Assembly: GCA_963805705.1 (NCBI GenBank)
Contig: CAWDVH010000004.1
Span: 620,001-684,000 of the forward strand
From: CAWDVH01 sp963805705
GTDB taxonomy: Bacteria > Actinomycetota > Actinomycetes > Streptosporangiales > Streptosporangiaceae
Direction: 5' to 3'
Length of the DNA stretch: 64,000 nt
The notes under the pieces are model-generated. The model was given only the letters and a program-made list of their open reading frames with translations. It was not told where the DNA came from and made no database searches. Below, piece by piece: positions 54,001-62,464 of this stretch. How positions within the stretch are numbered: position 1 is the first letter of the stretch; each line of letters begins with the position of its first letter. Both the position numbers and the translations under genes were made by a program.

Positions 54001-54052
54001 ATGATCCTGAAGGATCGTGGCTGCCGGGACCTCCGCGATCCTTCGGGATCAT
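54001..54052. terminator. Long imperfect hairpin between trpD and the Lrp-type gene
   Basis: atgatcctgaaggatcg (54001-54017) and cgatccttcgggatcat (54036-54052) pair over 17 bp with one mismatch and an 18-base loop. The hairpin sits between convergent genes and likely terminates both. The arms also contain the small palindrome ATCCTNAAGGAT. Confidence 0.7.
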
Positions 54053-54083
54053 GGAATGAGGCGCGGCCGGGTGCGCGGCTGGC

Positions 54084-54371
54084 TCAGCTCGACTCTGGGT
54101 AGCCCACGGAGAAGGCAGCCTCAAGGTCATGACGCGAGTAGGCGCGGAATGCGATGTGGGTTTCCGTGTGAGTGACCCCCGCGACCCTGTTCAGGGTGCC
54201 AGGGATCACGTCGCTGAGTTCCTCGTGGTTTCGGACCCTGACCATGGCCACCAGGTCGAACTCGCCGGTGACTGAGTAGACCTCGGTCACCTGCGGTATC
54301 TGAGCGATCTGTTCGCCCGTCTCCGGAATGCGCGCGACGTCGGCCTTGACCAGAACGATAGCGGTGACCAT
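54084..54371 (-). CDS. Stand-alone Lrp/AsnC ligand-binding (RAM) domain protein
   Basis: The 95-residue protein matches only the C-terminal sensor domain of Lrp/AsnC regulators: MVTAIVLVKADVARIPETGEQIAQIPQVTEVYSVTGEFDLVAMVRV, then a second half ending THIAFRAYSRHDLEAAF. There is no helix-turn-helix, so it cannot bind DNA in the usual way. Such proteins bind amino acids and may modulate full-length Lrp proteins. The ATG at 54371 follows GGAGG at five bases. It is convergent with trpD, a suggestive but unproven link to amino-acid control. Confidence 0.9.
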   Translation of the reverse strand: MVTAIVLVKADVARIPETGEQIAQIPQVTEVYSVTGEFDLVAMVRVRNHEELSDVIPGTLNRVAGVTHTETHIAFRAYSRHDLEAAFSVGYPESS

Positions 54372-54438
54372 GGCCGCCTCCTGCTCCCTCCGGGAACCCG
54401 TGCCCCCGGCTGCGGGAGTAGCGTACCGCCCGGCCCGG

Positions 54439-55206
54439 TCAGGCGCTGATCTCAGCCAGTGTGCGCGTGCCGGCCTCCGCCAGCATGCGCAGCAGGCCCT
54501 GGAGCACATCGGCGGTGGCCTTGGCATCGGCCAGCGCGCGATGACAGGGCTGGGTTCGCGCGGCGAAATAGCTCGCCAGGGTGGCCAGCTTGCAGTCAGG
54601 AACCTCCCCGGCACCGAGCACCAGGCGGGCCAGGACCGCGGTGTCGAGCACGGCGAAGGACGGCCAGGGCAGGCTGCACGCGCGGCAGGCAGCGGTGAGA
54701 AAGCCGATATCGAACGGCGCGTTGTGCGCGGTCAGGACGCCGCCTTCGGCAAAGGCCAGGAAGCCGGGCAGCACCCGTGCCATCGGGGGCGCCTGGGCGA
54801 CCATTCCATCGGTGATTCCGGTGAGCGCGGTGATGTCCGGCGGGATCGGGGCGCCCGGGTTCACCAGGGCCGAGAACTCGGCGGTCACCTGGCCGCCGCT
54901 GAGCCGTACGGCGCCGATCTCGGTAATCACAGCCTGCCCGGGCTGCCAGCCTGTCGTCTCGACGTCCACGATGACGAAGTCGACGCTGCCCAGCGGGGAG
55001 GCTGGCAGCGGGCTGGCACCCGGCTGGAGGGGGCTGGCGGCGGGCTGGAGGGGCCTAGCGCCCGGCTGGCGGCGGCTGGCGGCGGACCGCAGCGGGCCGG
55101 CGCCCGGCGGGGGAGCGGGCATCGCTGAGGACCCTGCCGTCCGCGTGGCCCGCACTCGGCGCAGCAGCCTGGCCAGAGCCAGATCCCATCTCGTCACGAA
55201 TTGCAC
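54439..55206 (-). CDS. DEDDh 3'-5' exonuclease (DnaQ-like)
   Basis: The 255-residue protein carries the DnaQ-type exonuclease motifs: DVETTGWQPG (Exo I) near residue 80, HNAPFDIGFL (Exo II) near 160, and HRALADAKATADVL (Exo III) near 222. The first 72 residues are basic and then repetitive (ARPLQPAASPLQPGASPL), unlike the catalytic part, and may be a disordered linker. The start is uncertain: GTG at 55206 is used here. Likely roles are DNA repair or RNA trimming; it is too short to be a replicative polymerase subunit by itself. Confidence 0.88.
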   Translation of the reverse strand: MQFVTRWDLALARLLRRVRATRTAGSSAMPAPPPGAGPLRSAASRRQPGARPLQPAASPLQPGASPLPASPLGSVDFVIVDVETTGWQPGQAVITEIGAVRLSGGQVTAEFSALVNPGAPIPPDITALTGITDGMVAQAPPMARVLPGFLAFAEGGVLTAHNAPFDIGFLTAACRACSLPWPSFAVLDTAVLARLVLGAGEVPDCKLATLASYFAARTQPCHRALADAKATADVLQGLLRMLAEAGTRTLAEISA

Positions 55207-55441
55207 GCTAGGGCCCGGTACCGACAGTTGGGCCCAGGCGCGCCGGGCGCGGGCTCCAGTGAGCCATCCCGGTTCCGGACGCAGAGGCAGTCACCCTGGG
55301 CGGCCGGGGCCGCAGTGCGGCGGAGAAGGGCAGGCCTCGGGGATGGCCGGATGCTCGGACAGCGGTGCCGGATTGGGTCCCTGATGAGCCGGCCGAGGGC
55401 GACGGGGAGCTCGACACGGGGGGCGAGTGTGCGCGAAGCGG

Positions 55442-55471
55442 TTGAATCCGATGCCGAATCTTCACTATTGT
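55442..55471 (+). promoter_or_regulatory. Candidate promoter for the c-di-AMP riboswitch
   Basis: TTGAAT (55442-55447) and TATTGT (55466-55471) with an 18-base spacer lie about 60 bp before the riboswitch, in an AT-richer stretch. The preceding gap (55207-55441) shows no gene. Confidence 0.5.
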
Positions 55472-55524
55472 CAGGCACCAAGCCGCATCGCTCAGCAGCC
55501 GCCACATTGGCGGCGGCGATCGGT

Positions 55525-55710
55525 AACTGCCGAATTTCCCGAGCCGGCCCAATGGCCGGCCTGGAGAGCCGGGGACCCATCGGAGGAGCGCAGGGCTCTA
55601 TGGCCCAGCACGCTCTCCAGGGGTGAATCGGCCCGGACCACGACGCTGGACCGGGCTGTAGGGCGCCTTCCACAGCCCGAACCCGTCAGCTGACCCGGTA
55701 GGCGATAGTG
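55525..55710 (+). ncRNA. ydaO-yuaA c-di-AMP riboswitch
   Basis: The leader of the NlpC/P60 gene contains the conserved ydaO-type core in order: GAGAGCCGGGGACCCA (about 55564-55579), GGGGTGAATCGGC (about 55620-55632), GTAGGGC (about 55659-55665), and GCCCGAACCCGTCAGCTGAC followed by CCGGTAGGCG near 55675-55704. These match Rfam RF00379 elements that bind c-di-AMP and switch expression off. In actinobacteria this element is typical upstream of cell-wall hydrolase genes. Exact ends are estimated. The ribosome site GGAGAAGGAG starts at 55711, directly after it. Confidence 0.93.
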
Positions 55711-55732
55711 GGAGAAGGAGCGTGTCACGTAC

Positions 55733-56752
55733 GTGCATACGCCGCCATCAGTCCGAAGGATTCTGAGGCATCGTCGCGCGGCTGTCACCACCAGCCTTAT
55801 CGCCGTTGGCATGCTTGCCGTAGCGACCGGAACAGCGGGAGCCGCCCCGCAGCCAACGATCGCCCAGGTGCAGCACAAGCTCAGCAAGCTGAATACTCAG
55901 GCCGACCAGCTCGGTGAGCAGCTTGACCAGGTGAAGCAGGAAGTGGCATCGGCCAGCCAGCGTCTGGCCCTGGTCAATCGCGAGGCATCGCGGGACCAGG
56001 CCCAGTTCAACTCCATGCGCACAGAGATCGCAAAGATCGCGGCGACTGCCTATGAGCAGGGCACCATGAATTCGTCAGCCGCGCTGCTGATCTCCGGCAA
56101 TCCGCAGGAGCTGCTCAACCGGGCCTCGGTCCTGACCGAGCTGTCATCGGTCAACAGCACGCAGATGCACCAGTTCCTCGCCGTCGCCCGCCAGGTCACC
56201 GCGACCCAGCAGTCAGCGAGGCGGGCCAGGACCGCGATTGTCACGCTCAAGAACAACCTGAACAAGCGCCAGCGGGCGCTGAACGCGCTGATCGGCCGGC
56301 AGAAGACGCTGCTGGCCCAGCTCACCCCGGCGGAGCAAGTAGGCACCGGACCCGGCGGCACGGGGACCACCGTGGGCGTCAAGTACACAGGGACGACAAG
56401 TACCCAGGCCGGCAAGGCGGTCGCGTATGCCTACGCGCATGTCGGCGACCCTTACGTCTGGGGTGCGACCGGCCCGGGCTCATTCGACTGCTCCGGGCTG
56501 ATGATGGCCGCATGGGCAGCGGCGGGCGTGTCACTCCCGCGCATCAGCTATGACCAGATCAGCGACCTTCCGGCGGTTCCGCTTGATGCCCTGCAGCCGG
56601 GCGACATACTCGGATTCGCCGGCAACTCCCACGTGGGGATGTACGTGGGCGGCAACAAGCTCATCGATGCGCCGCACAGTGGCGCGGACGTCGAGCTGAT
56701 CTCGCTCAGTGGCTGGTACGCCCAGGAACTCGATGCGGCGGTGCGGCCATAA
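55733..56752 (+). CDS. NlpC/P60 peptidoglycan endopeptidase (RipA/RpfB-like)
   Basis: The 339-residue secreted hydrolase has a signal peptide (hydrophobic VTTSLIAVGMLAVATGTAGA near 18-37). A coiled-coil region follows (about 45-210, QADQLGEQLDQVKQEVASAS), then an NlpC/P60 domain with the catalytic Cys in FDCSGLMMAAW near residue 252 and His in NSHVGMYVG near 300. It cleaves peptide crosslinks in peptidoglycan during division or growth. The GTG at 55733 is 12 bases after GGAGAAGGAG, a rather long spacing. Expression is likely controlled by the upstream c-di-AMP riboswitch. Confidence 0.94.
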   Translation: MHTPPSVRRILRHRRAAVTTSLIAVGMLAVATGTAGAAPQPTIAQVQHKLSKLNTQADQLGEQLDQVKQEVASASQRLALVNREASRDQAQFNSMRTEIAKIAATAYEQGTMNSSAALLISGNPQELLNRASVLTELSSVNSTQMHQFLAVARQVTATQQSARRARTAIVTLKNNLNKRQRALNALIGRQKTLLAQLTPAEQVGTGPGGTGTTVGVKYTGTTSTQAGKAVAYAYAHVGDPYVWGATGPGSFDCSGLMMAAWAAAGVSLPRISYDQISDLPAVPLDALQPGDILGFAGNSHVGMYVGGNKLIDAPHSGADVELISLSGWYAQELDAAVRP

Positions 56753-56966
56753 ACCCGCGCCAGCGAGTCAATGGCCAGGGCTCATGCTAGCCAGCGGCCA
56801 GGGAGCGCCATCGGCGGTCCCTGGCCGCTGGCCCGCATCCGCTGACAGGCCGGGCAGCGGCCCCCGGCGGCTAAGATCTGTTCCGTCCCTGTCGCCCGGC
56901 GTCCCCCGGACCAGCACCGCCGCCAGCATTGCGGCGGCGACCGCGCGGCGGCGGCACGGGAGCACG

Positions 56967-58352
56967 ATGCCGCGAGTCCTGATCGTCTCTAATGACTTCC
57001 CGCCGCGCAGCGGCGGCATCCAGTCGTTCGTGCACGCGCTCGCCTCGCGGCTGCCCGCCGAGAACGTGACCGTCTATGCGCCGTCCTGGGACGGGGCCGC
57101 CGCGTTCGATTCCCGCCAGCCGTTCCGCGTGGTCCGTCACCCGAGCTCGCTGATGCTGCCGGTGCCGTGGGTGGCGCGACGGGCGTCCCGGATCCTGACC
57201 GAGCAAGGCTGTGACACCGTGCTCTTCGGCGCCGCGGCGCCGCTCGGCCTGCTCGCGCCGGCCCTGCGCCGGGCGGGCGCTCAGCGGATCGTCGCCCTGA
57301 CGCACGGACACGAGTCAGGCTGGGCCGCCCTGCCTGGCGCCCGGAGCCTGCTGCGCAGGATCGGCGACCAGGTCGATGTCGTCACCTACCTGGGCGAGTA
57401 CTTCCGAGAACGGCTGGCCGGTGCCTTGTCACCCGAGGCCGCGGCCCAGATGGTCCGGCTGGCCCCTGGCGTCGACACCGAGGCGTTCCGGCCCGGCGCG
57501 GGCGGCGCCGAGATCAGGGAGCGGCTCGGGCTAGGTCAGCGGCCGGTCGTCGTCTGCGTGTCCCGGATGGTGCCGCGCAAGGGACAGGACACGCTGATCC
57601 GGGCCTGGCCGCAGGTACTGGCGGCTGCGGCGCAGAGTGAGGCCCCGGCTCCGGTGGCGCTGGTGCCGGCCAAGCACGGGACGGCCAAGCACGGGACGGG
57701 CAAGCATGCCCGCGTCCCGTCGGCACCGGTACCAGCGCAGCGCGACGCGAGCGAGATGGTCGCGGCGCCGGTCGAGCTCGTTCCTGACCAGCGTGAGGGC
57801 GGCGGGCGCGCGCACGCCGGGGATTCACCGGCGCTGGCGCCGGTGGCCGAGGCGCTGCCGGCTCCTGCCGCGGGAGCAGGCCTGGCGGCCGATCCGGTGC
57901 TGCTCATGGTCGGCGACGGCCCCTATCGCGCCGAGCTGGGCCGCCTGGCCCAGCGGGTCGGGGTATCGGACTCCGTAGTGTTCGCCGGCCCAGTGCCGTG
58001 GGAGGAGCTGCCCGCCTATTACGACGCGGGCGACGTCTTCGCCATGCCGTGCCGGACCCGGCGCAAGGGCCTGGACGTGGAGGGCCTGGGGATCGTCTAC
58101 CTGGAGGCGTCCGCGGCCGGACTGCCGGTCATCGGCGGCGATTCCGGCGGTGCGCCCGACGCCATCCTGGACGGCGAGACCGGCCTCGTGGTCCCCGGCA
58201 AGGATGTCGATGCCGTCGCCGACGCCCTGATCGAGCTGCTCGGCAATCCGGCCGCTGCCACCGCGATGGGCCGAAAGGGCCTGGCCTGGGTCGACCGTGA
58301 GTGGCGCTGGGACTTCGTAGCCGACAGGCTTCAGCACATCCTGGGCGGCTGA
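56967..58352 (+). CDS. pimB: PimB'-type GDP-mannose-dependent mannosyltransferase with a long insertion
   Basis: PimB' adds the second mannose to phosphatidylinositol mannoside. The 461-residue GT4 enzyme follows M. tuberculosis PimB' along its length: PRVLIVSNDFPPRSGGIQSFVHAL, VRHPSSLMLP, THGHESGWAALPGARSLLRRIGD, CVSRMVPRKGQDTLI, and DVFAMPCRTRRKGLDVEGLGIVYLEASAAGLPVIGGDSGGAPDAI. Between about residues 222 and 305 a Pro/Ala/His-rich insertion, with AKHGTAKHGTGKHA, makes it some 75 residues longer than usual. The ATG at 56967 follows GGGAG. The neighbouring fadD15-like gene is syntenic with M. tuberculosis Rv2187. Confidence 0.9.
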   Translation: MPRVLIVSNDFPPRSGGIQSFVHALASRLPAENVTVYAPSWDGAAAFDSRQPFRVVRHPSSLMLPVPWVARRASRILTEQGCDTVLFGAAAPLGLLAPALRRAGAQRIVALTHGHESGWAALPGARSLLRRIGDQVDVVTYLGEYFRERLAGALSPEAAAQMVRLAPGVDTEAFRPGAGGAEIRERLGLGQRPVVVCVSRMVPRKGQDTLIRAWPQVLAAAAQSEAPAPVALVPAKHGTAKHGTGKHARVPSAPVPAQRDASEMVAAPVELVPDQREGGGRAHAGDSPALAPVAEALPAPAAGAGLAADPVLLMVGDGPYRAELGRLAQRVGVSDSVVFAGPVPWEELPAYYDAGDVFAMPCRTRRKGLDVEGLGIVYLEASAAGLPVIGGDSGGAPDAILDGETGLVVPGKDVDAVADALIELLGNPAAATAMGRKGLAWVDREWRWDFVADRLQHILGG

Positions 58353-58396
58353 CTGGCCGGCGGGGTGAGCGGCGGGCAGATTTTCCGTTTTGCTAC

Positions 58397-60202
58397 TTAT
58401 GGGGTTTTGCTGTAGAGCGCGTCGATGTCGGCTGAGTAGTCCTGTACAACGACGGATCTCCGGATCTTGAGTGACGGCGTGAGGTGGCCGCTGGCCTCAG
58501 TGAAGTCCGAGGGCAGGACGCGGAAGCGGCGGATCGACTCGGCCCTGGAGACCGCCTTGTTGGCGTCGTCCACCGCCACCTGGATCTCCGCCACCAGCTC
58601 CGGGTCCTGCGCGAGGTCCGCTGCCGTGGCGCTCGCCGGGCGGCCGTGCTGCTGCTTCCAGTGCTCCAGCGCGTCGGGATCCAGGGTGATCAGGCAGGCG
58701 ATGTACGGGCGGCCGTCGCCGACGACCAGGCCCTGGCTGACCAGCGGGTGCGCGCGAAGCCGGTCTTCGAGCACGGCGGGGGCGACGTTCTTGCCGCCCG
58801 CGGTGACGATCAGCTCCTTCTTGCGCCCAGTGATCCGCAGGAAGCCCTCCTCGTCCAGCTCGCCAATGTCACCGCTGCGCAGCCAGCCGTCGGAGGCCAG
58901 TATCTCGCTGGTCGCGGTCTCGTTGTGCCAGTAGCTGTGGAAGACGTTGGGGCCCTTGATCAGGATCTCCCCGTCCTCGGCAATCTTGATGGTCACGCCC
59001 GGCAGCGGCAGGCCGACGGTGCCGATCTTGTTGCGATCCGGGTGGTTGACCGTGGCCGCGGCCGAGGTCTCGGTCAGCCCGTACCCCTCCAGCACCGTGA
59101 TGCCCGCGCCGCGGAAGAAGTGGCCGAGACGCTCGCCCAGCGCGCCCCCGCCGGAGATGGCGTACTTCACCTGGCCGCCGACCGCCGCCCGGAGCCTGGC
59201 GTAGACCAGGCGGTCGAACAGCGCGTGGCGCGCCCGCAGGGCCGGGCCGGCGCGGCCGTCGCGTGACTTGCTCCAGGCGATCGCGGTGTCCGTGGCAGCG
59301 GCAAAGATCCTGGCCTTGGCCGGGCTCGCCGAGGCTTGCTGCTGAGCGGTGCTGAAGACCTTCTCGAACACCCGCGGGACGGCCAGGAGGAACGTCGGCC
59401 GGTATTCCGAAAGGCCCTGGACCAGCGTCCGGGAGTCGGGCCAGTGCCCGAGGATAGCGCCGGATTCCAGGCAGCCGACCTGGATAATCCGGGCGAAGGA
59501 ATGCGCGAGCGGGAGGAACAGCATCGTCGAGCCGCCGCCGACGCTGTCGATGACTTCCAGCAGGCCGCCGGCGAACGCGTTGCGCACATCGGCGAGCAGG
59601 TTGGCGTGCGTGAGCTCGCAGCCCTTCGGCCGGCCGGTCGTGCCGGAGGTATAGATGATCGTCGCCAGGTCGGCCGCGGCCCTGGTGGCACGGCGCTGCT
59701 CAAGCTGCTCGTCGGTGATCTGGGCGCCGCCGGCGGCCAGGGCGTCGAGACCGTCGAACCGCCACAGCTGCTTCAGGCCGGGCAGGCGGTCGCGCACATC
59801 GGAGATCATCGCCTCGTGCTTGCTATCTTCGGCGAAGGCCGCGCACGCTGCTGAGTCGCCGAGGATCCACTCGACTTGCTCGGCGGAGGACGTCTCATAA
59901 ACCGGCACGGTCACCGCGCCCGCGGCCCAGATCGCGTAGTCGATCAGGGTCCACTCATACCGGGTATGCGACATCAGGGCGACCCGGTCGCCCGGATCGA
60001 TACCGGCCGCGATGAGGCCCTTGGCCAGAGCCGAGACCTCACCGCGGAACTGTCTCGCGGTCACGTCCTGCCAGCTGCCGTCGGCCGTGCGCTGGCGCAG
60101 CATCACCGTGTCCGGTGCGGTCTGAGCGCGGCGGAAGACGACATCGGCGAGATTTGCGGTCGCAGGGATCTGGGCCAGGGCAGGGATGCTGTACTCGCGC
60201 AC
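58397..60202 (-). CDS. Long-chain fatty acid-CoA ligase (FadD15-like)
   Basis: The 601-residue AMP-forming ligase activates long fatty acids to acyl-CoA. It has the P-loop YTSGTTGRPKG near residue 190, LPLAHSFARI near 232, the adenylate motif GYGLTETSAA near 365, and SGDIGELDEEGFLRITGRKKELIVTAGGKNVAP near 445 (hinge and A10-like Lys). No membrane segment is seen. The start is GTG at 60202 (VREYSIPALA). It converges with pimB' and is divergent from the phosphoesterase gene. The acyl chains may feed lipomannan or phospholipid synthesis. Confidence 0.93.
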   Translation of the reverse strand: MREYSIPALAQIPATANLADVVFRRAQTAPDTVMLRQRTADGSWQDVTARQFRGEVSALAKGLIAAGIDPGDRVALMSHTRYEWTLIDYAIWAAGAVTVPVYETSSAEQVEWILGDSAACAAFAEDSKHEAMISDVRDRLPGLKQLWRFDGLDALAAGGAQITDEQLEQRRATRAAADLATIIYTSGTTGRPKGCELTHANLLADVRNAFAGGLLEVIDSVGGGSTMLFLPLAHSFARIIQVGCLESGAILGHWPDSRTLVQGLSEYRPTFLLAVPRVFEKVFSTAQQQASASPAKARIFAAATDTAIAWSKSRDGRAGPALRARHALFDRLVYARLRAAVGGQVKYAISGGGALGERLGHFFRGAGITVLEGYGLTETSAAATVNHPDRNKIGTVGLPLPGVTIKIAEDGEILIKGPNVFHSYWHNETATSEILASDGWLRSGDIGELDEEGFLRITGRKKELIVTAGGKNVAPAVLEDRLRAHPLVSQGLVVGDGRPYIACLITLDPDALEHWKQQHGRPASATAADLAQDPELVAEIQVAVDDANKAVSRAESIRRFRVLPSDFTEASGHLTPSLKIRRSVVVQDYSADIDALYSKTP

Positions 60203-60366
60203 GAGGCCTCCTTGGCCGACCGTGTTTCGGGCAGAGCTTTCCTGGACCGTATCGCGATGCGCGGCGTCGCGGGAGCCGGGTCTCGGTCCCGGTGCCGGGC
60301 CAGGGTGCGGGGCCAGGGTGCCGGGCCGTCCTCGCCGTTACCGCCCGCTCTGCCTAATGTGTGGGC

Positions 60367-61134
60367 ATGCGGGTTCACGTGGTGAGCGATGTGCACGGGA
60401 GGGCCGAGGCTCTCAGGGGCTCTGCGGATGGCGCCGATGCCTTCATCTGCCTTGGTGACCTGCTGCTCTTCGTGGACTATGCCGATCATGGCAGTGGCAT
60501 CTTTCCCGACCTGTTTGGCGCTGACGCGGCCAGGGAGTTCATCGCGCTGCGCACCGCCAAGCGATTCGATGAGGCCAGGGCGATGTCGGCGCGGCTGTGG
60601 GCGGGACTGGACGGCAGCCCGGCGCAGCATATCGAGGCCGCCGCGGGGCGGCAGTACGCTGAGATCTTCGCCGCGCTGCCCACGCCGTCCTACCTGACCT
60701 ACGGCAACGTCGACATACCCCGGATGTGGCCAGAGCATCTGCGGCCGGGCCAGCGGGTCCTGGACGGCGAGCGGACGGAACTCGGCGGCTGGTCGTTCGG
60801 ATTCGTCGGTGGCGGGCTCCGGTCCGTCTACCGCACGCCGTATGAGCTTGATGACGACGTCTACGCGGCCAAGCTGGAAGCCGTCGGCGAGGTCGACGTA
60901 CTGTGCACGCACATTCCGCCTGCCGTGCCTGAGCTGCTGTTCGACACCGTGGCCCGGCGGATGGAGCGCGGCAGTGAGGCACTGCTTGATGCGGTCAGGC
61001 GGACACAGCCGCGGTATGTCCTCTTTGGCCACGTGCACCAGCCCCTGGCCCGGCAGGTTCGGATCGGTGCCACCGAATGCGTCAACGTCGGCCATTTCCG
61101 TGCCACCGGGAAACCGTACGTCCTGGAGTGGTAG
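60367..61134 (+). CDS. Calcineurin-like metallophosphoesterase
   Basis: The 255-residue protein has the binuclear-metal motifs of this superfamily: VSDVHG near residue 5, LGDLLLF near 32, YGNVDIP near 115, CTHIPP near 180 and FGHVHQP near 220. It is cytoplasmic, with no signal peptide. Substrates in the superfamily range from nucleotides to phosphodiesters; none can be assigned here. The ATG at 60367 is preferred; a GTG two codons upstream is possible. Similar genes sit next to SRPBCC proteins and pimB' in actinobacteria. Confidence 0.9.
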   Translation: MRVHVVSDVHGRAEALRGSADGADAFICLGDLLLFVDYADHGSGIFPDLFGADAAREFIALRTAKRFDEARAMSARLWAGLDGSPAQHIEAAAGRQYAEIFAALPTPSYLTYGNVDIPRMWPEHLRPGQRVLDGERTELGGWSFGFVGGGLRSVYRTPYELDDDVYAAKLEAVGEVDVLCTHIPPAVPELLFDTVARRMERGSEALLDAVRRTQPRYVLFGHVHQPLARQVRIGATECVNVGHFRATGKPYVLEW

Positions 61135-61179
61135 CACGGCTCGCGTTCACTGGGTCGGCGCTGGAGGTACGCTCCGTGG

Positions 61180-61635
61180 ATGGCGGACAAGACCACCTCG
61201 ACCATCATGATCGCGGTGCCGGGGAAGATTGTCATGAGCGTGATCGCTGATTTTGCCGAGTATCCGGCGTGGGCTACGGGCGTGCGTTCGGCGGAGGTGC
61301 TCGATTCCGGTGCGGACGGCCGAGCACTGCGGGTCCGGTTCGGGCTGGACGCCGGGATGATCAAAGATACTTACGTTCTCGAGTATGACTGGGATGCCGA
61401 CACCAGTGTTCGATGGGAAATCGCCGAGCCGGGCTCGATGATCTCCGAGTTGTCGGGCGGGTACTTCCTGGCCGACCGGGAAGCTGGTACCGAGGTGACC
61501 TACGAACTCGCGGTCGGACTCCGGGTTCCGATGATCGGGATGCTGAAGCGACGGGCGGAGAAGACCATTATTGACACTGCGCTTAAAGGGCTTAAGTCGC
61601 GCACTGAGACTGTTGGGGGAGATTCTCGTGACTGA
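61180..61635 (+). CDS. SRPBCC (START/Bet v1-like) family protein
   Basis: The 151-residue protein has the polyketide-cyclase/dehydratase pattern: TIMIAVPGKIVMSVIADFAEYPAWATGVRSAEVLD (first strand and helices), GRALRVRFGLDAGMIKDTYVLEY, then strands and a long C-terminal helix PMIGMLKRRAEKTIIDTALKGLKSRTE. The fold makes a hydrophobic pocket that binds lipids or polyketides. It corresponds to the M. tuberculosis Rv2185c-type proteins near pimB'. Its last bases overlap the next gene by 8 bp, so the two are coupled. Confidence 0.88.
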   Translation: MADKTTSTIMIAVPGKIVMSVIADFAEYPAWATGVRSAEVLDSGADGRALRVRFGLDAGMIKDTYVLEYDWDADTSVRWEIAEPGSMISELSGGYFLADREAGTEVTYELAVGLRVPMIGMLKRRAEKTIIDTALKGLKSRTETVGGDSRD

Positions 61636-62464
61636 CCAGTCCAGAAACGGTTGGCCATCGGACGAGAGCCGCCAGTCGAACCGGTCGGGCCAGCCGAGCG
61701 GGAAGGGCCAGTCTGGAGGGAAGGGCCAGGGCGGAGGGAAGGGCCAGGCCGGGCGTTCCGGGCCGCCTGTCGGAGACCTGATCGGCGACATGCAGCGGTG
61801 GATTCTCCGGTCAAGCGCCAAGAACATGAGCCGCGAGATCAGCGGGCAAGTTCGCAAGAAGCTTGGCGCCGACCGCAGTGAGCCGAAGGATGTCTGGGGC
61901 ACGGCGACCACCGAGCCGCCGCGCGGGGATCTGGGGGAAGCCCCGGAGTGCGCGTGGTGCCCGATATGCCGGGCTGCTCGCAGGATCAGGGAGTCGGGAC
62001 CCGGATTCGGCTCGCAGATAGCGGGTGCGGGGGACGCGGTCGCGGCCGCGGTCCAGGAGGCGCTCGGCGCCTTCGATACGGTCCTGTCTCGTCAGGGTTC
62101 CGCGCCCGGCGCGGACCGGCCGCGCCGGGGAGCACCGGCCCCTGCAGCGCCGAGTTCTGAGGCACCGGCCCCGGCGGCACCGGGTTATGCGGCGCCGGGT
62201 CCTGAGGCACCGGCCCCGGCGGCACCGGGTTATGCGGCGCCGGGTCCTGAGGCACCGGGTTCTGAGGCACCGGCCCCGGCCGCGCCAAGCCCTGAGGCCC
62301 CGGCCGCACCGAGTCCCGACGCACCGCAACCGGGAGCGACGGAGGCGAGTTCGCCGGATTCCGCTCCTGCGGGCCCTGCTCCTTGGTGGCCTGCCGCGCC
62401 CGACCACGGTGATCCGGCTGGCCAGGTGGAAGATCCGGACTATGGTCCTGACGATCGGCATTGA
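61628..62464 (+). CDS. Repeat-rich actinobacterial protein with a CxxCPxC motif
   Basis: The 278-residue protein starts with a Gly/Lys/Gln-rich stretch (GKGQSGGKGQGGGKGQ), then a conserved helical part with ECAWCPICRAARRIRE near residue 108. That motif probably holds a metal or Fe-S site in a CxxCPxC arrangement. The C-terminal half is a disordered Ala/Pro repeat with two identical 15-residue blocks (EAPAPAAPGYAAPGP) and variants. The GTG at 61628 is inside the previous gene's end, with GGGGGAG upstream. Similar proteins lie before glucokinase in other actinomycetes. The function is unknown. Confidence 0.82.
   Translation: MTDQSRNGWPSDESRQSNRSGQPSGKGQSGGKGQGGGKGQAGRSGPPVGDLIGDMQRWILRSSAKNMSREISGQVRKKLGADRSEPKDVWGTATTEPPRGDLGEAPECAWCPICRAARRIRESGPGFGSQIAGAGDAVAAAVQEALGAFDTVLSRQGSAPGADRPRRGAPAPAAPSSEAPAPAAPGYAAPGPEAPAPAAPGYAAPGPEAPGSEAPAPAAPSPEAPAAPSPDAPQPGATEASSPDSAPAGPAPWWPAAPDHGDPAGQVEDPDYGPDDRH
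62159..62248 (+). repeat. Exact 45-bp tandem duplication in the Ala/Pro repeat
   Basis: Bases 62159-62203 recur exactly as 62204-62248, followed by a 15-bp partial variant. The nucleotide identity shows a recent slippage event in frame. Confidence 0.9.
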
